Source of the DNA: Pseudoxanthomonas sp. 3HH-4
GTDB lineage: Bacteria; Pseudomonadota; Gammaproteobacteria; Xanthomonadales; Xanthomonadaceae
Length of the DNA stretch: 64,000 nt
NCBI RefSeq assembly: GCF_006716465.1
Contig: NZ_VFPB01000002.1
Span: 62,001-126,000 of the forward strand
Direction of reading: 5' to 3'
The notes below the pieces were generated by a model. The model saw only the letters and a list, made by a program, of their open reading frames with translations, ran no database searches and was not told the DNA's origin. The first letter of the stretch is position 1; every line of letters begins with the position of its first letter. A program made the translations under genes and the position numbers. This document shows positions 15,530-23,331 of this stretch, piece by piece.

Positions 15530-16756
15530 TCAGGGCAGCCAGAGTTTTTCCAGGTCGCGGAAACCCCACTTGGCAGGCGATTCCACGCCGACGATGCGCT
15601 CGCGCTCACCCGCAGTGGCCAGGTCCACGTCGACCCCCAGCAGGTGCGTGCGCGACTTGGCGGAATAGAACACGCGCACGCGCGGCGCCAGCAACGTGGC
15701 AGGGTTCTGTTCCACCACCACCGCCAGGCGGTCGCTGGACAATCGCACCAGCGCGCCGATCGGGTAGATGCCGATGCTGCGCACGAACGCCTTCATCAGC
15801 ATCTCGTCGAAATGCCCCTGCCAACTGGCCATGCGGCGGAGCGACTCTGCCGGATCCCAGCCGGCCTTGTACGGACGGTCGGAGGTGATGGCGTCGTAGA
15901 CGTCGCAGATGGCGCTCATGCGGGTCAGCAGCGGCAGCTCCGCGCCGGACAGGCGTTGCGGATAGCCGCCGCCGTTGATCTTCTCGTGATGGTGGCGGGC
16001 AATGTGCAGGATCGCCTCCTGGGTCACGCCACCTTCGCGCAGCAGCCGTTCGCCATGGACCGGGTGCTGGCGGACGATGTCGAACTCTTCATCGGTCAGC
16101 TTGCCCGGCTTGTTCAGTACCTCCTGCGGCAGCATGGCCTTGCCCATGTCGTGCAGCAGGCCGCCCAGCGCCGCATCACGCACCTGGTCCTCCGGCAACT
16201 GCAGCTGCCGCGCCAACATGGCCATCAACGCGCCGACGGCAACCGAGTGCAGGTAGGTGTAGCTGTCGGCGTCCTTCAGCCGCGCCACGCTGACGAGCGC
16301 CGTGGGGTGGCGATCGACCGAACCGGTGATCTCGTCCAACAGGGGCAGTACGCGGCCGGCATCCACGCCATTGCCCAGCCGCACTTCGCGGAACATGGCT
16401 TCCACGGCTTCACGGCCCTCGTCGCAGATGCGGCGGGCGCGGGCCAGTTCCGAGGCCAGACTGACCGTGCTGTCGGGCACGATGATGCGTCGCCGCGCTT
16501 CCGCCGGTTCAGCCAGGGGCGCGGCGGCGTCAAAGGGGGCGGGAACGGCCTCTTCTTCGCTTCCGTCCTCTCCGGCTGCATGACTGCGCGACAGGTCGAC
16601 CACCACCTGCTCCACGCCGCTGTCCTGCAGCTGCGCCAGGCGTGCCTCGTCCAGTACGAACGAGGTGCGCCAGAACGGGTGCTGCATCCAAGGCCCCAGC
16701 AGCTTCTGCACGTACATGCCGGGCCGCAGTTCGGCAACGTCGACGGTTTGCAGCAT
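15530..16756 (-). CDS. HD-GYP domain cyclic-di-GMP phosphodiesterase
   Basis: A 408-residue protein starting MLQTVDVAEL at 16756. Residues 1-120 look like the DUF3391 domain (LRPGMYVQKLLGPWMQHPFW). The HD-GYP domain follows with all metal and signature motifs: YLHSVAVG, LLHDMGKAML, RQHPVHGERL, ARHHHEKINGGGYPQRL and ICDVYDAITSDRPYK. This composition predicts an active c-di-GMP phosphodiesterase in the cytoplasm, linking this locus to biofilm or motility control. It is divergent from the second GFA gene. Confidence 0.92.
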   Translation of the reverse strand: MLQTVDVAELRPGMYVQKLLGPWMQHPFWRTSFVLDEARLAQLQDSGVEQVVVDLSRSHAAGEDGSEEEAVPAPFDAAAPLAEPAEARRRIIVPDSTVSLASELARARRICDEGREAVEAMFREVRLGNGVDAGRVLPLLDEITGSVDRHPTALVSVARLKDADSYTYLHSVAVGALMAMLARQLQLPEDQVRDAALGGLLHDMGKAMLPQEVLNKPGKLTDEEFDIVRQHPVHGERLLREGGVTQEAILHIARHHHEKINGGGYPQRLSGAELPLLTRMSAICDVYDAITSDRPYKAGWDPAESLRRMASWQGHFDEMLMKAFVRSIGIYPIGALVRLSSDRLAVVVEQNPATLLAPRVRVFYSAKSRTHLLGVDVDLATAGERERIVGVESPAKWGFRDLEKLWLP

Positions 16757-16860
16757 GCACGGCTCCGGCTGTGGAGGGGTCCGGTATGCTCCCGTCCATC
16801 GGCCAGGCACGGCGGGGCGACCCCGTCAGCCCCCGGAACGATATCGGCACGGGAGGCCGC

Positions 16861-17265
16861 ATGCTGAAGACCTATCGGGGAAGCTGCCATTGCGGCGCGA
16901 TCCGCTTCGAGGCGGACATCGACCTGACCCGGCCCACCTACCGCTGCAACTGCTCGGTGTGCCGGCGCAACCGGTTCTGGCCGGCCATCGTGATGCCGGA
17001 TGCCTTCCGCCTGCTGGCGGGCGAAGGCGAGCTGGTCGAGTACCGGTTCAATTCATTGCGCCACTCGCATCACTTCTGCCGTACCTGTGGCGTGCGGCCG
17101 TTCGGGATCGGCAACAACGTGCCCGATGGCGAGCGCATCTACGGCGTCAACCTGGGGTGCCTGGAAGACGCCACGCCCGAGGAACTGGACGCCGCCCCCA
17201 TCACCTACGTGGACGGCGCACACGACAACTGGCAGCAGGCGCCGACGATCACGCGATACCTCTGA
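16861..17265 (+). CDS. GFA-family zinc-binding protein (second copy)
   Basis: A 134-residue paralogue of the GFA protein at 14647-15069. It has the same Cys pattern: GSCHCGAIRFEAD, YRCNCSVCRRNRFW and HFCRTCGVRPFGIG. It ends ITYVDGAHDNWQQAPT, parallel to the other copy (VQYEDGRHDDWDHPP). This shows the two arose by duplication or were acquired as relatives. It is convergent with the amidohydrolase gene. Substrate unknown. Confidence 0.88.
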   Translation: MLKTYRGSCHCGAIRFEADIDLTRPTYRCNCSVCRRNRFWPAIVMPDAFRLLAGEGELVEYRFNSLRHSHHFCRTCGVRPFGIGNNVPDGERIYGVNLGCLEDATPEELDAAPITYVDGAHDNWQQAPTITRYL

Positions 17266-17276
17266 GCCGCACGCCG

Positions 17277-18533
17277 CTACTCGGCGGCTTCGTACTGGAT
17301 CTCGCCCGCACGCATCACCCACACCACGTCGGCCAGCGCCAGCACCTCGGTGGCGGGGTCGTGACCCAGCAGCACCAGGTCCGCATCCATGCCCGGCGCG
17401 ATGCGGCCGCTGCGCGCGGCATGGCCGAAGCGGCGTGCCGGTTCTGTCGTCAGGCTGGCCAGGATCGCGCGCCAGTCCATGCCGGCGCCGGCCATCAGCG
17501 CGTACTCGCGGTGCGGATCGCTGTCGGTGATGTAGCCCACGTCGGTGCCGAACAACACCTGCCCGCCCGCTTCGCGGAACGCGCGCAGTTGCTGCTGGCC
17601 GATGCCGAGGAAGCGTTCGATGACCGGCGGCGGCAGGCTTTCCTTGCGCAACTCGACTTCGAACAGTTTGAGCGATGGCACCAGTGCGACATCGGCCGCC
17701 ACCAGCCGTTCCGCCATGTCCTCGGGCCAGGGACCGTCGATGGGCGTGCTGTGCGCCAGGACGTCCACGCCCGCCTGCAGGGCGATCTCCAGCCCTTGTG
17801 TGGTGCTCGGGTGGGCGAATACCGGGCGGCCCAAGGCGTGCGCCGTCTCGGCCACGGCACCTGCGATCGCCGGCGTCATGTGCACGACACCTCGAGGCCC
17901 GCCGACCAAGGCACCGATGAACAGCTTGGCGCCGTCAGCGCCCTCTTCCAACTGCGTGCGGGCACGTACGCGCGCCTGCTCCGGTGTGGCGACCTCGGCC
18001 GAGGGGGCGCCGTGCTGCTTCATCACGTCGCGGACGTAGTGCGGCGTGCCATCAGCAGGATAGAAAGGTGCATCCACCGTCAGGATGCGCGGGCCGCGCA
18101 GTTCGCCCGCATCGATGCGCGCGCGCAGGCTGCGCGCATTGCCCGGCAGGCCACCCAGGTCGAACACGCTGGTGAAACCCCAGCGCGACAGCAGCGAGCG
18201 GACTTCAAGCTCCAGCACCGGAGCTGGTGCCTCGGCCACCTCCGTCAGCCCGGGCAGGAGGAAGTGAACGTGGCTGTTCCAGAAGCCCGCGACCAGCACC
18301 CGGCCAGCCGCGTCGATACGCCGCGCATCGTCCGGCACCTTCACCTCGCTCCTGGAGCCGACCGACGCGATGCGGCCGTCGCGTACCACCACCACGGCGT
18401 CGGCCAGCGGGGCGGCGTCGGGTGATGCGATCACCGTCGCCCGCTCGATCACCCAGGTCTGCGCACACGCCGTCTCCGTCTTCACGCAAATGCATAGCAG
18501 GACGCCCAGCGCCCATCCCGATATCCGCCGCAT
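17277..18533 (-). CDS. Exported amidohydrolase
   Basis: A 418-residue protein with signal peptide MRRISGWALGVLLCICV... and Cys-Ala-Gln near the cleavage site, so it acts in the periplasm. Amidohydrolase-superfamily motifs: VLVAGFWNSHVHF (HxH metal site), DGAKLFIGA (probable bridging Lys), FAHPST, LAHSTPI, and FGTDVGYI with the catalytic Asp. The composite beta-sandwich is seen at both ends (VVVRDGRIASVG; ADLVLLGHDPA). The closest known types are imidazolonepropionase-like and prolidase-like enzymes. The substrate is not predictable. Confidence 0.88.
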   Translation of the reverse strand: MRRISGWALGVLLCICVKTETACAQTWVIERATVIASPDAAPLADAVVVVRDGRIASVGSRSEVKVPDDARRIDAAGRVLVAGFWNSHVHFLLPGLTEVAEAPAPVLELEVRSLLSRWGFTSVFDLGGLPGNARSLRARIDAGELRGPRILTVDAPFYPADGTPHYVRDVMKQHGAPSAEVATPEQARVRARTQLEEGADGAKLFIGALVGGPRGVVHMTPAIAGAVAETAHALGRPVFAHPSTTQGLEIALQAGVDVLAHSTPIDGPWPEDMAERLVAADVALVPSLKLFEVELRKESLPPPVIERFLGIGQQQLRAFREAGGQVLFGTDVGYITDSDPHREYALMAGAGMDWRAILASLTTEPARRFGHAARSGRIAPGMDADLVLLGHDPATEVLALADVVWVMRAGEIQYEAAE

Positions 18534-18712
18534 TTCCACTCCCTTCCGTCGGCCCGTGGGCCCCGACACGCAGTCTAGGCCACGCCGCGAGGCTTCGCGC
18601 CTGTCGGACGCCCGCCAAGTCACCCTGCGGATGTAACGCCGTTGCAACAGTCACATGACCTTTTTGCTAGGCTGCGGATATCGTCGCAACCGGACGTGTG
18701 CAGGGAGTTCCC

Positions 18713-19405
18713 GTGAGCATTTCTTCCGAATATCTGGAAAACGTTTTCAACGATGCACCCTCGACGGCTTCGCCGCTGCGTCCTCGCCCGCAGGTGGACC
18801 TGTGCCGCCGTGGCGAGATCCGTGCGGAGAAGTTCCTCGACGCCGCCACCGAAGTCTTTGCCGAGAAGGGTTACCAGCATGCGCGACTGAGCGAGATCGT
18901 CGCCCGCGCCGGTGGCTCGCTGGCCACCCTGTACCGGATCTTCGGCGATAAGGAAGGTCTGGCAAGTGCGATCCTCGAGCGGCGGCTGGACATGCATATC
19001 CACCTGCTCAGCGACCTCAACCTGACCGAGCTGCCGCCCGAACAGGCGCTGCGCCGGGTGGCGATCCGCATGGCACAGGTCATGGCGCGCACCGATTCGC
19101 AGGTGGTCTACCGCATCGTGATCGGCGAGGGGCAATCCTTCCCCGCCCTGCGCGACTGGTTCCTCGACCACGCGGTGGCGTCCATCCGCGCCACGCTTGC
19201 GGACTATTTCGAACAGCAGGTGGCCGCCGGACGCATGCAACTGGCGTCGCCCAGGGCGGCGGCGGCTCAGTTCTACATGAGCCTGTTCGGCGACCAGATA
19301 TTCCGGCTGGCGGCCGGCAGCCCGCAATTGCCGGATGTCGACACGCTGGAAGCCCAGGCCTTGGCATCGGTGGAGCTCTTCCTGCAGGGCGCGCTACCGC
19401 GCTGA
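18713..19405 (+). CDS. TetR-family transcriptional regulator
   Basis: A 230-residue regulator. GTG at 18713 is preferred over ATG 18698 because a GGGAG box lies five bases before it. The TetR HTH is residues 45-90: KFLDAATEVFAEKGYQHARL, SEIVARAGGSLATLYRIFGD. The C-terminal helical ligand domain (about 95-230) resembles the TetR_C group of efflux regulators. It is divergent from the exported amidohydrolase, so it may control that gene, itself, or a distant target. Confidence 0.88.
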   Translation: MSISSEYLENVFNDAPSTASPLRPRPQVDLCRRGEIRAEKFLDAATEVFAEKGYQHARLSEIVARAGGSLATLYRIFGDKEGLASAILERRLDMHIHLLSDLNLTELPPEQALRRVAIRMAQVMARTDSQVVYRIVIGEGQSFPALRDWFLDHAVASIRATLADYFEQQVAAGRMQLASPRAAAAQFYMSLFGDQIFRLAAGSPQLPDVDTLEAQALASVELFLQGALPR

Positions 19406-19480
19406 CCGCACACCGCGCTTTCACTCCGTCCTGCTGCCGTCCCTGCCAGGATGGCAGCATCGTGATGGCGCGGGATGTGC

Positions 19481-20695
19481 ATGGATCTCAAGAGCGGATA
19501 CCCCTTCTGGGCGGTCAGCAATGGCCTGATGCAGGCCTTTCCGCCGCTGGCGTCCGATCATCGCTGCGATGTCGCCGTGCTGGGCGGCGGCATCACCGGT
19601 GCACTGATCGCAGATGAACTCGCGCAACATGGATTCGATGTCGCCGTGCTGGAACAGCGGGACATCGGCTGGGGCAGCACGGCCGCCAGCACGGCGCTGC
19701 TGCAGTACGAAATCGACACCCACATGGTCGACCTGGCCAAGCGCTATGGCGAAGACGATGCCGCCCTCGCCTACCTTGCCTGCGCCGGGGCCATCGACCA
19801 GCTGCGGGAGGTCGCTGCGCCTTGGCGCGACGTCGGCTTCGCGCGCAACAAGAGCCTTTACTACGCCAGCCGTCATCGCGACGTACGGCCGATGGAAGAA
19901 GAGCATGCCCTGCGCGTGCGCCACGGACTGGAGGTGGAACTGCTGTCGGCGGACCGGGTACGCGAAGACTATGGCTTCGAGGCGGCGGCGGCGTTGCTCA
20001 GCACCCAGGCCGCGCAGGTGGATCCTTACCGCCTGACGCACCGGTTGCTGCAGCGCCTGCATCGCCAGGGCACCGCGGTATTCGATCGCACGCGCGTGAT
20101 CGACCTGCATACGACATCGCGCGGCGTGACGCTGCGCACCGTGACAGGTTTCAGCGTGCGTGCCGCGCATCTCGTGGTCGCGGCGGGTTATGCCAGCCAG
20201 CACTGGCTGCGGCAGAACGTGGCGCGCAATCGCAGCAGCTATGCCGTCATCAGCGATCCATTGCCGGATGAGCAACTCGGCTTTCTGCGCGACACACTGC
20301 TGTGGGAAACCGCACGCCCATATCTGTATGCGCGCAGCACCGCCGACGGCCGCCTGTTGCTGGGCGGCGAGGACGATGCCGTGGACATCCCGGCCAAACG
20401 CGATGCACGCGTCGAGAAGAAGGCGCGGACGCTTCTGAAGCGGCTGCACCACCTGTTCCCCGAGTGGGAGGTCACGCCGGCTTTCTCATGGGCCGGCACG
20501 TTCGCCGAGACCACCGATGGCCTGCCCTTCTTCGGGCCGCACACGCAATGGGGGCCGCGTGTGCACTTCGCGATGGCGTACGGTGGCAATGGCATCACGT
20601 ACAGCATGCTCGGTGCCGGCCTGCTGCGCGCACTGATCGAACGCCGCAAGCATCCGCTGTGGCCGCTGTTTTCCTTCGAACGCCTGGAACGGTGA
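19481..20695 (+). CDS. FAD-dependent oxidoreductase (DAO family)
   Basis: A 404-residue protein. The dinucleotide motif DVAVLGGGITGALIADEL is at residues about 25-45. The DAO-type substrate strand, FAD contact (WGSTAASTALLQYEID) and C-terminal YGGNGITYSMLGAGL complete the family. The start at 19481 (MDLKSGY) is the second of two near ATGs. It resembles glycine/D-amino-acid-oxidase-like proteins annotated as FAD-binding oxidoreductases. The substrate cannot be told. It is 75 bases downstream of the TetR gene on the same strand. Confidence 0.85.
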   Translation: MDLKSGYPFWAVSNGLMQAFPPLASDHRCDVAVLGGGITGALIADELAQHGFDVAVLEQRDIGWGSTAASTALLQYEIDTHMVDLAKRYGEDDAALAYLACAGAIDQLREVAAPWRDVGFARNKSLYYASRHRDVRPMEEEHALRVRHGLEVELLSADRVREDYGFEAAAALLSTQAAQVDPYRLTHRLLQRLHRQGTAVFDRTRVIDLHTTSRGVTLRTVTGFSVRAAHLVVAAGYASQHWLRQNVARNRSSYAVISDPLPDEQLGFLRDTLLWETARPYLYARSTADGRLLLGGEDDAVDIPAKRDARVEKKARTLLKRLHHLFPEWEVTPAFSWAGTFAETTDGLPFFGPHTQWGPRVHFAMAYGGNGITYSMLGAGLLRALIERRKHPLWPLFSFERLER

Positions 20696-20791
20696 CCGGG
20701 GGCAGCAAAGTTGCACACCCTTGACGTGACCGTCATGCGGCGATTACGCGGGAGGCCGCAAGCTACCCACTCATCACACCGGAGCACCGTC

Positions 20792-20974
20792 ATGCCCCGT
20801 GGCGACAAATCCGCCTATACCGGCAAGCAGAAACGCCAGGCGGAACACATCGAGGAAAGCGAGCGCGAACGCGGCCGTTCAAAGGAAGAAGCGGAACGTA
20901 TCGCCTGGGCCACCGTGAACAAGCAGGACGGCGGCGGCAAGAAATCGGGCTCGGGTCGCGCGAAGCACCACTGA
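20792..20974 (+). CDS. Small charged stress-type protein (often called plasmid-stabilisation protein)
   Basis: A 60-residue, highly charged protein: MPRGDKSAYTGKQKRQAEHI at the start, then ERGRSKEEAERIAWATVNKQ and a Gly/Lys/Ser tail. This is a widely conserved small family in Proteobacteria, usually annotated as plasmid-stabilisation protein without evidence. The helical central motif A-HIEE...E-A-R-AWATVN is diagnostic. No toxin partner is nearby. Confidence 0.75.
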   Translation: MPRGDKSAYTGKQKRQAEHIEESERERGRSKEEAERIAWATVNKQDGGGKKSGSGRAKHH

Positions 20975-21421
20975 CTAGGGCGAACCCCAAGGCCACCAGC
21001 CCTTGCCAGTCAGCGCGTAACGGTCGGCGGCGCGTTCGAAGGGATTGCGTACGCTGACACCGCCGCACAGCAGGTAGACCGGCAGGAACAGCGGGCCCAG
21101 CACCATGTATTGGTAGACGTGCGCACGCTCGTGGTCGCCCAGGCGGATCGGCGGGTGCTGTCGATGGCCGGCACGGTGCTCGTAGGTGATGCACTCGCAC
21201 TCCAGCGTGTCGCCTGTGTGCAGGATGCTGTTGCCGAAGGTGATGGCGCCGCCGGGTCCCCACGGCCAGCGGTGGAACACCAGCGCGAAGTCGCGTCGGC
21301 TCCATTCCGCGCGCGCGCCGAACACCATCCCGGCAACACCCGCCATCAGGCCGATCAGCGTATTGGGCACCGCCCATACAACGCCGAGTACGCGCGCCAT
21401 CCACAACCCGGCCGGCGCCAT
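20975..21421 (-). CDS. Membrane protein with an HExxH motif
   Basis: A 148-residue protein. An N-terminal hydrophobic stretch (VVWAVPNTLIGLMAGVAGMV) is followed by an extramembrane segment. A second hydrophobic part carries DHERAHVYQYMVLG, which fits HExxH, and then NPFERAADRYAL with an acidic residue that could be the third ligand. This suggests a minimal zinc-metallopeptidase-like fold, but no family is firmly assigned. The stop directly abuts the convergent small charged gene. Its ATG is three bases from the PspC-like gene stop. Confidence 0.65.
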   Translation of the reverse strand: MAPAGLWMARVLGVVWAVPNTLIGLMAGVAGMVFGARAEWSRRDFALVFHRWPWGPGGAITFGNSILHTGDTLECECITYEHRAGHRQHPPIRLGDHERAHVYQYMVLGPLFLPVYLLCGGVSVRNPFERAADRYALTGKGWWPWGSP

Positions 21422-21424
21422 GGA

Positions 21425-21631
21425 TCAGTCCTGTTCGTTGGGCATCAGCAGCCAGAGGATCAGGTAGACCAGGATGCCCGGAAACGCCGCGGAGGCGATC
21501 GACACGATCACGAAGATCACCCGCAGTAACGTGGGGCTCCATCCATAACGGTGTGCGATGCCGCCCATGACGCCCGCGATCATGCGGTCATTCAGTGAAC
21601 GTGCGAACGGTTTGGAAGCAGTGTCATTCAT
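21425..21631 (-). CDS. PspC-domain small membrane protein
   Basis: A 68-residue protein with a PspC domain: NDRMIAGVMGGIAHRYGWSP then LLRVIFVIVSIAS and LVYLILWLLMPNEQ. Members are small inner-membrane proteins related to phage-shock PspC. A role in envelope stress is inferred from the family. It is likely to be cotranscribed with the HExxH gene downstream. Confidence 0.88.
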   Translation of the reverse strand: MNDTASKPFARSLNDRMIAGVMGGIAHRYGWSPTLLRVIFVIVSIASAAFPGILVYLILWLLMPNEQD

Positions 21632-21674
21632 CGCCAGCAACTCCCCACGATTGTCCGTGACCAAGTCTAGCGCG

Positions 21675-22052
21675 TCAGCCACCGGGCGCGCCTGAACCAC
21701 GCAGCACATCGAGCTTGGCCTTGAACCACGTCGCCGCCGGTTGCGCCGGCTGCCCAGGGCACCGCACCTGGTAGGCACGCCCGCTTATGCTGCTCTTGCT
21801 GGCGGCGCGTTCGATGAACTGCTCCGCGGTATCAGCCAGGTTGCGCTTCAGCAGGTAATCGTACTTGCGCTGCAGGTGCTTGCGCGCCTCGTCGCGGCCA
21901 TGCCAGGTGCCATTGCGCTGGAACTCGCATGACGACGCCGACAGCGCCTCCATCAATGCCTGGATCTCGCGTTTGGCGGTTGATGAAGGTGCAGACAGCA
22001 CCGGCCCGACGAAGGCAAGCAGAACGGCAGCGACGGTGATGCGTGACAGCAT
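21675..22052 (-). CDS. DUF5329-family periplasmic protein
   Basis: A 125-residue protein with signal peptide MLSRITVAAVLLAFVGPVLSA. The mature domain shows REIQALMEALSASSCEFQRN, then HLQRKYDYLL, AEQFIERAASKSSISGRAY and QVRCPG. All are hallmarks of DUF5329. The paired Cys residues suggest a disulfide in the periplasm. Function unknown. Confidence 0.85.
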   Translation of the reverse strand: MLSRITVAAVLLAFVGPVLSAPSSTAKREIQALMEALSASSCEFQRNGTWHGRDEARKHLQRKYDYLLKRNLADTAEQFIERAASKSSISGRAYQVRCPGQPAQPAATWFKAKLDVLRGSGAPGG

Positions 22053-22101
22053 GTGGTTAGCCTAGCGCAAGACAGGCGAAGGAAGCACGCCGTTTTCTTT
22101 T

Positions 22102-22241
22102 GTAGGAGCGACGTGAGTCGCGACCGCTCGGCTCGATGCTCCAGCATCCCATCGTTCGCCTACAGGGCGCGTTGCGACGCGTTCGTTACCGCGACACCCG
22201 AGATCTGTCGCGGCGCGGTCGCGACTCACGTCGCACCTACA
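22102..22241. repeat. GTAG-headed REP pair
   Basis: GTAGGAGCGACGTGAGTCGC at the left, inverted as GCGACTCACGTCGCACCTAC at the right, with about 100 bases between. It belongs to the SMAG-like REP class of Xanthomonadaceae. It lies between two minus-strand genes and just downstream of phaC. Confidence 0.85.
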
Positions 22242-22260
22242 GGAAGCACAGCGCACGCGG

Positions 22261-23331
22261 TCAGCGCGCGCGCTGGCCCAACCAGTTATGGATCGCAGTG
22301 GGCACTTCGCGTTGCGCACGACTGGACACGTAGATGCCGATATGCCCGCCCTTGAAGCTCAGCTCGGTGTAGTCCGCCGTACCCACGACGCCCTTCAGCG
22401 CGCGCGAGGCATCCGGTGGCACCAGATGGTCCTGTTCGGCGTAGATGTTCAGCACCGGCATGTCGACGAAGCCCAGGTCCACGGCCTCGCCACCGATCTC
22501 GATGCCGCCCTTGATGAAACCGTTGCGCTGGTAGAACTGCTTGATGAATTGCTTGAAGGCCTCGCCCGCCAGGTCAGGCGAGTCGAAGATCCATTTCTCC
22601 ATGCGCAGGAAGTCCTCGATGGCGCGCTTGTCGTCGAGGATGTCCACCAGGCCCACGTACTTCTGCAGGTTCAGGCGGAACGGCTTCAGCATCAGGTAGC
22701 AGGCGTTCATCATGTCCGCCGGCACGTTGCCCAGCGCTTCGACGAACAGGTCCACATCCAATTCGCGCGTCCAGTGCGACAGCATGTTGTCCGGCGTGTG
22801 GAAATCCACCGGCGTCACCATCGTGATCAGGTTCTTGACCTTCTCCGGGTGCAGCGAGGCATAGCACAGCGAGAACGCCCCGCCCTGGCAGATGCCCAGT
22901 ACGTTAACGGCATCGCGTCCACTGCTGTCGCGCAGGTGGTCCACTGCGCCGTCGATGAAGCGGTTGATGTAATCGTCGAGTTCGAGGAAGCGATCCGATC
23001 GGTCCGGATAGCCCCAGTCGATGACGTAAACGTCCTCGCCCTGCGCCAGCAGGCCCTTCACCAGCGAGCGGTCGTGCTGAAGGTCCACCATGTACGGCCG
23101 GTTGACCAGTGCGTAGACGATCAGCAGCGGGATCTTCGCCGTCGGCGCCTTCTCGCCGATGAAGCGGTACAGCACGACCTTGCCGTCGCGCCAGACTTCC
23201 TGTTTCTGGGTGGCGCCGTAGTGGACATCCTCCACTTCCGGCAACGTATGCAGGCCGGCGGAAAGCTTCTGCGTCAACGTGGTGGCCTCGTGGGCCAGCC
23301 CTTCGGCGGTGAAGTTGAGCGGCCCGTTCAT
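22261..23331 (-). CDS. phaC: Class III PHA synthase catalytic subunit PhaC
   Basis: A 356-residue synthase, the length usual for class III. It polymerises (R)-3-hydroxybutyryl-CoA on the granule surface. The alpha/beta-hydrolase lipase-like box is GICQGG with nucleophile Cys148 in place of Ser. The catalytic Asp and His lie in NIYAEQDHLVPP and SFKGGHIGIYV. VYVIDWGYPDRSDR and VTPVDFHTP are typical of the family. Its start overlaps the phaE stop by four bases (ATGA), so the two subunits are coupled. Confidence 0.95.
   Translation of the reverse strand: MNGPLNFTAEGLAHEATTLTQKLSAGLHTLPEVEDVHYGATQKQEVWRDGKVVLYRFIGEKAPTAKIPLLIVYALVNRPYMVDLQHDRSLVKGLLAQGEDVYVIDWGYPDRSDRFLELDDYINRFIDGAVDHLRDSSGRDAVNVLGICQGGAFSLCYASLHPEKVKNLITMVTPVDFHTPDNMLSHWTRELDVDLFVEALGNVPADMMNACYLMLKPFRLNLQKYVGLVDILDDKRAIEDFLRMEKWIFDSPDLAGEAFKQFIKQFYQRNGFIKGGIEIGGEAVDLGFVDMPVLNIYAEQDHLVPPDASRALKGVVGTADYTELSFKGGHIGIYVSSRAQREVPTAIHNWLGQRAR

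Noticed and set aside
18655..18690. Promoter for the TetR gene (TTGCAA, 17 bases, TGCTAG)
   Set aside because: The -10 part is too weak for a confident call, although spacing is good.
20792..20974. Antitoxin or plasmid-maintenance gene
   Set aside because: The usual annotation of this small family suggests it, but no toxin partner or plasmid feature is nearby.
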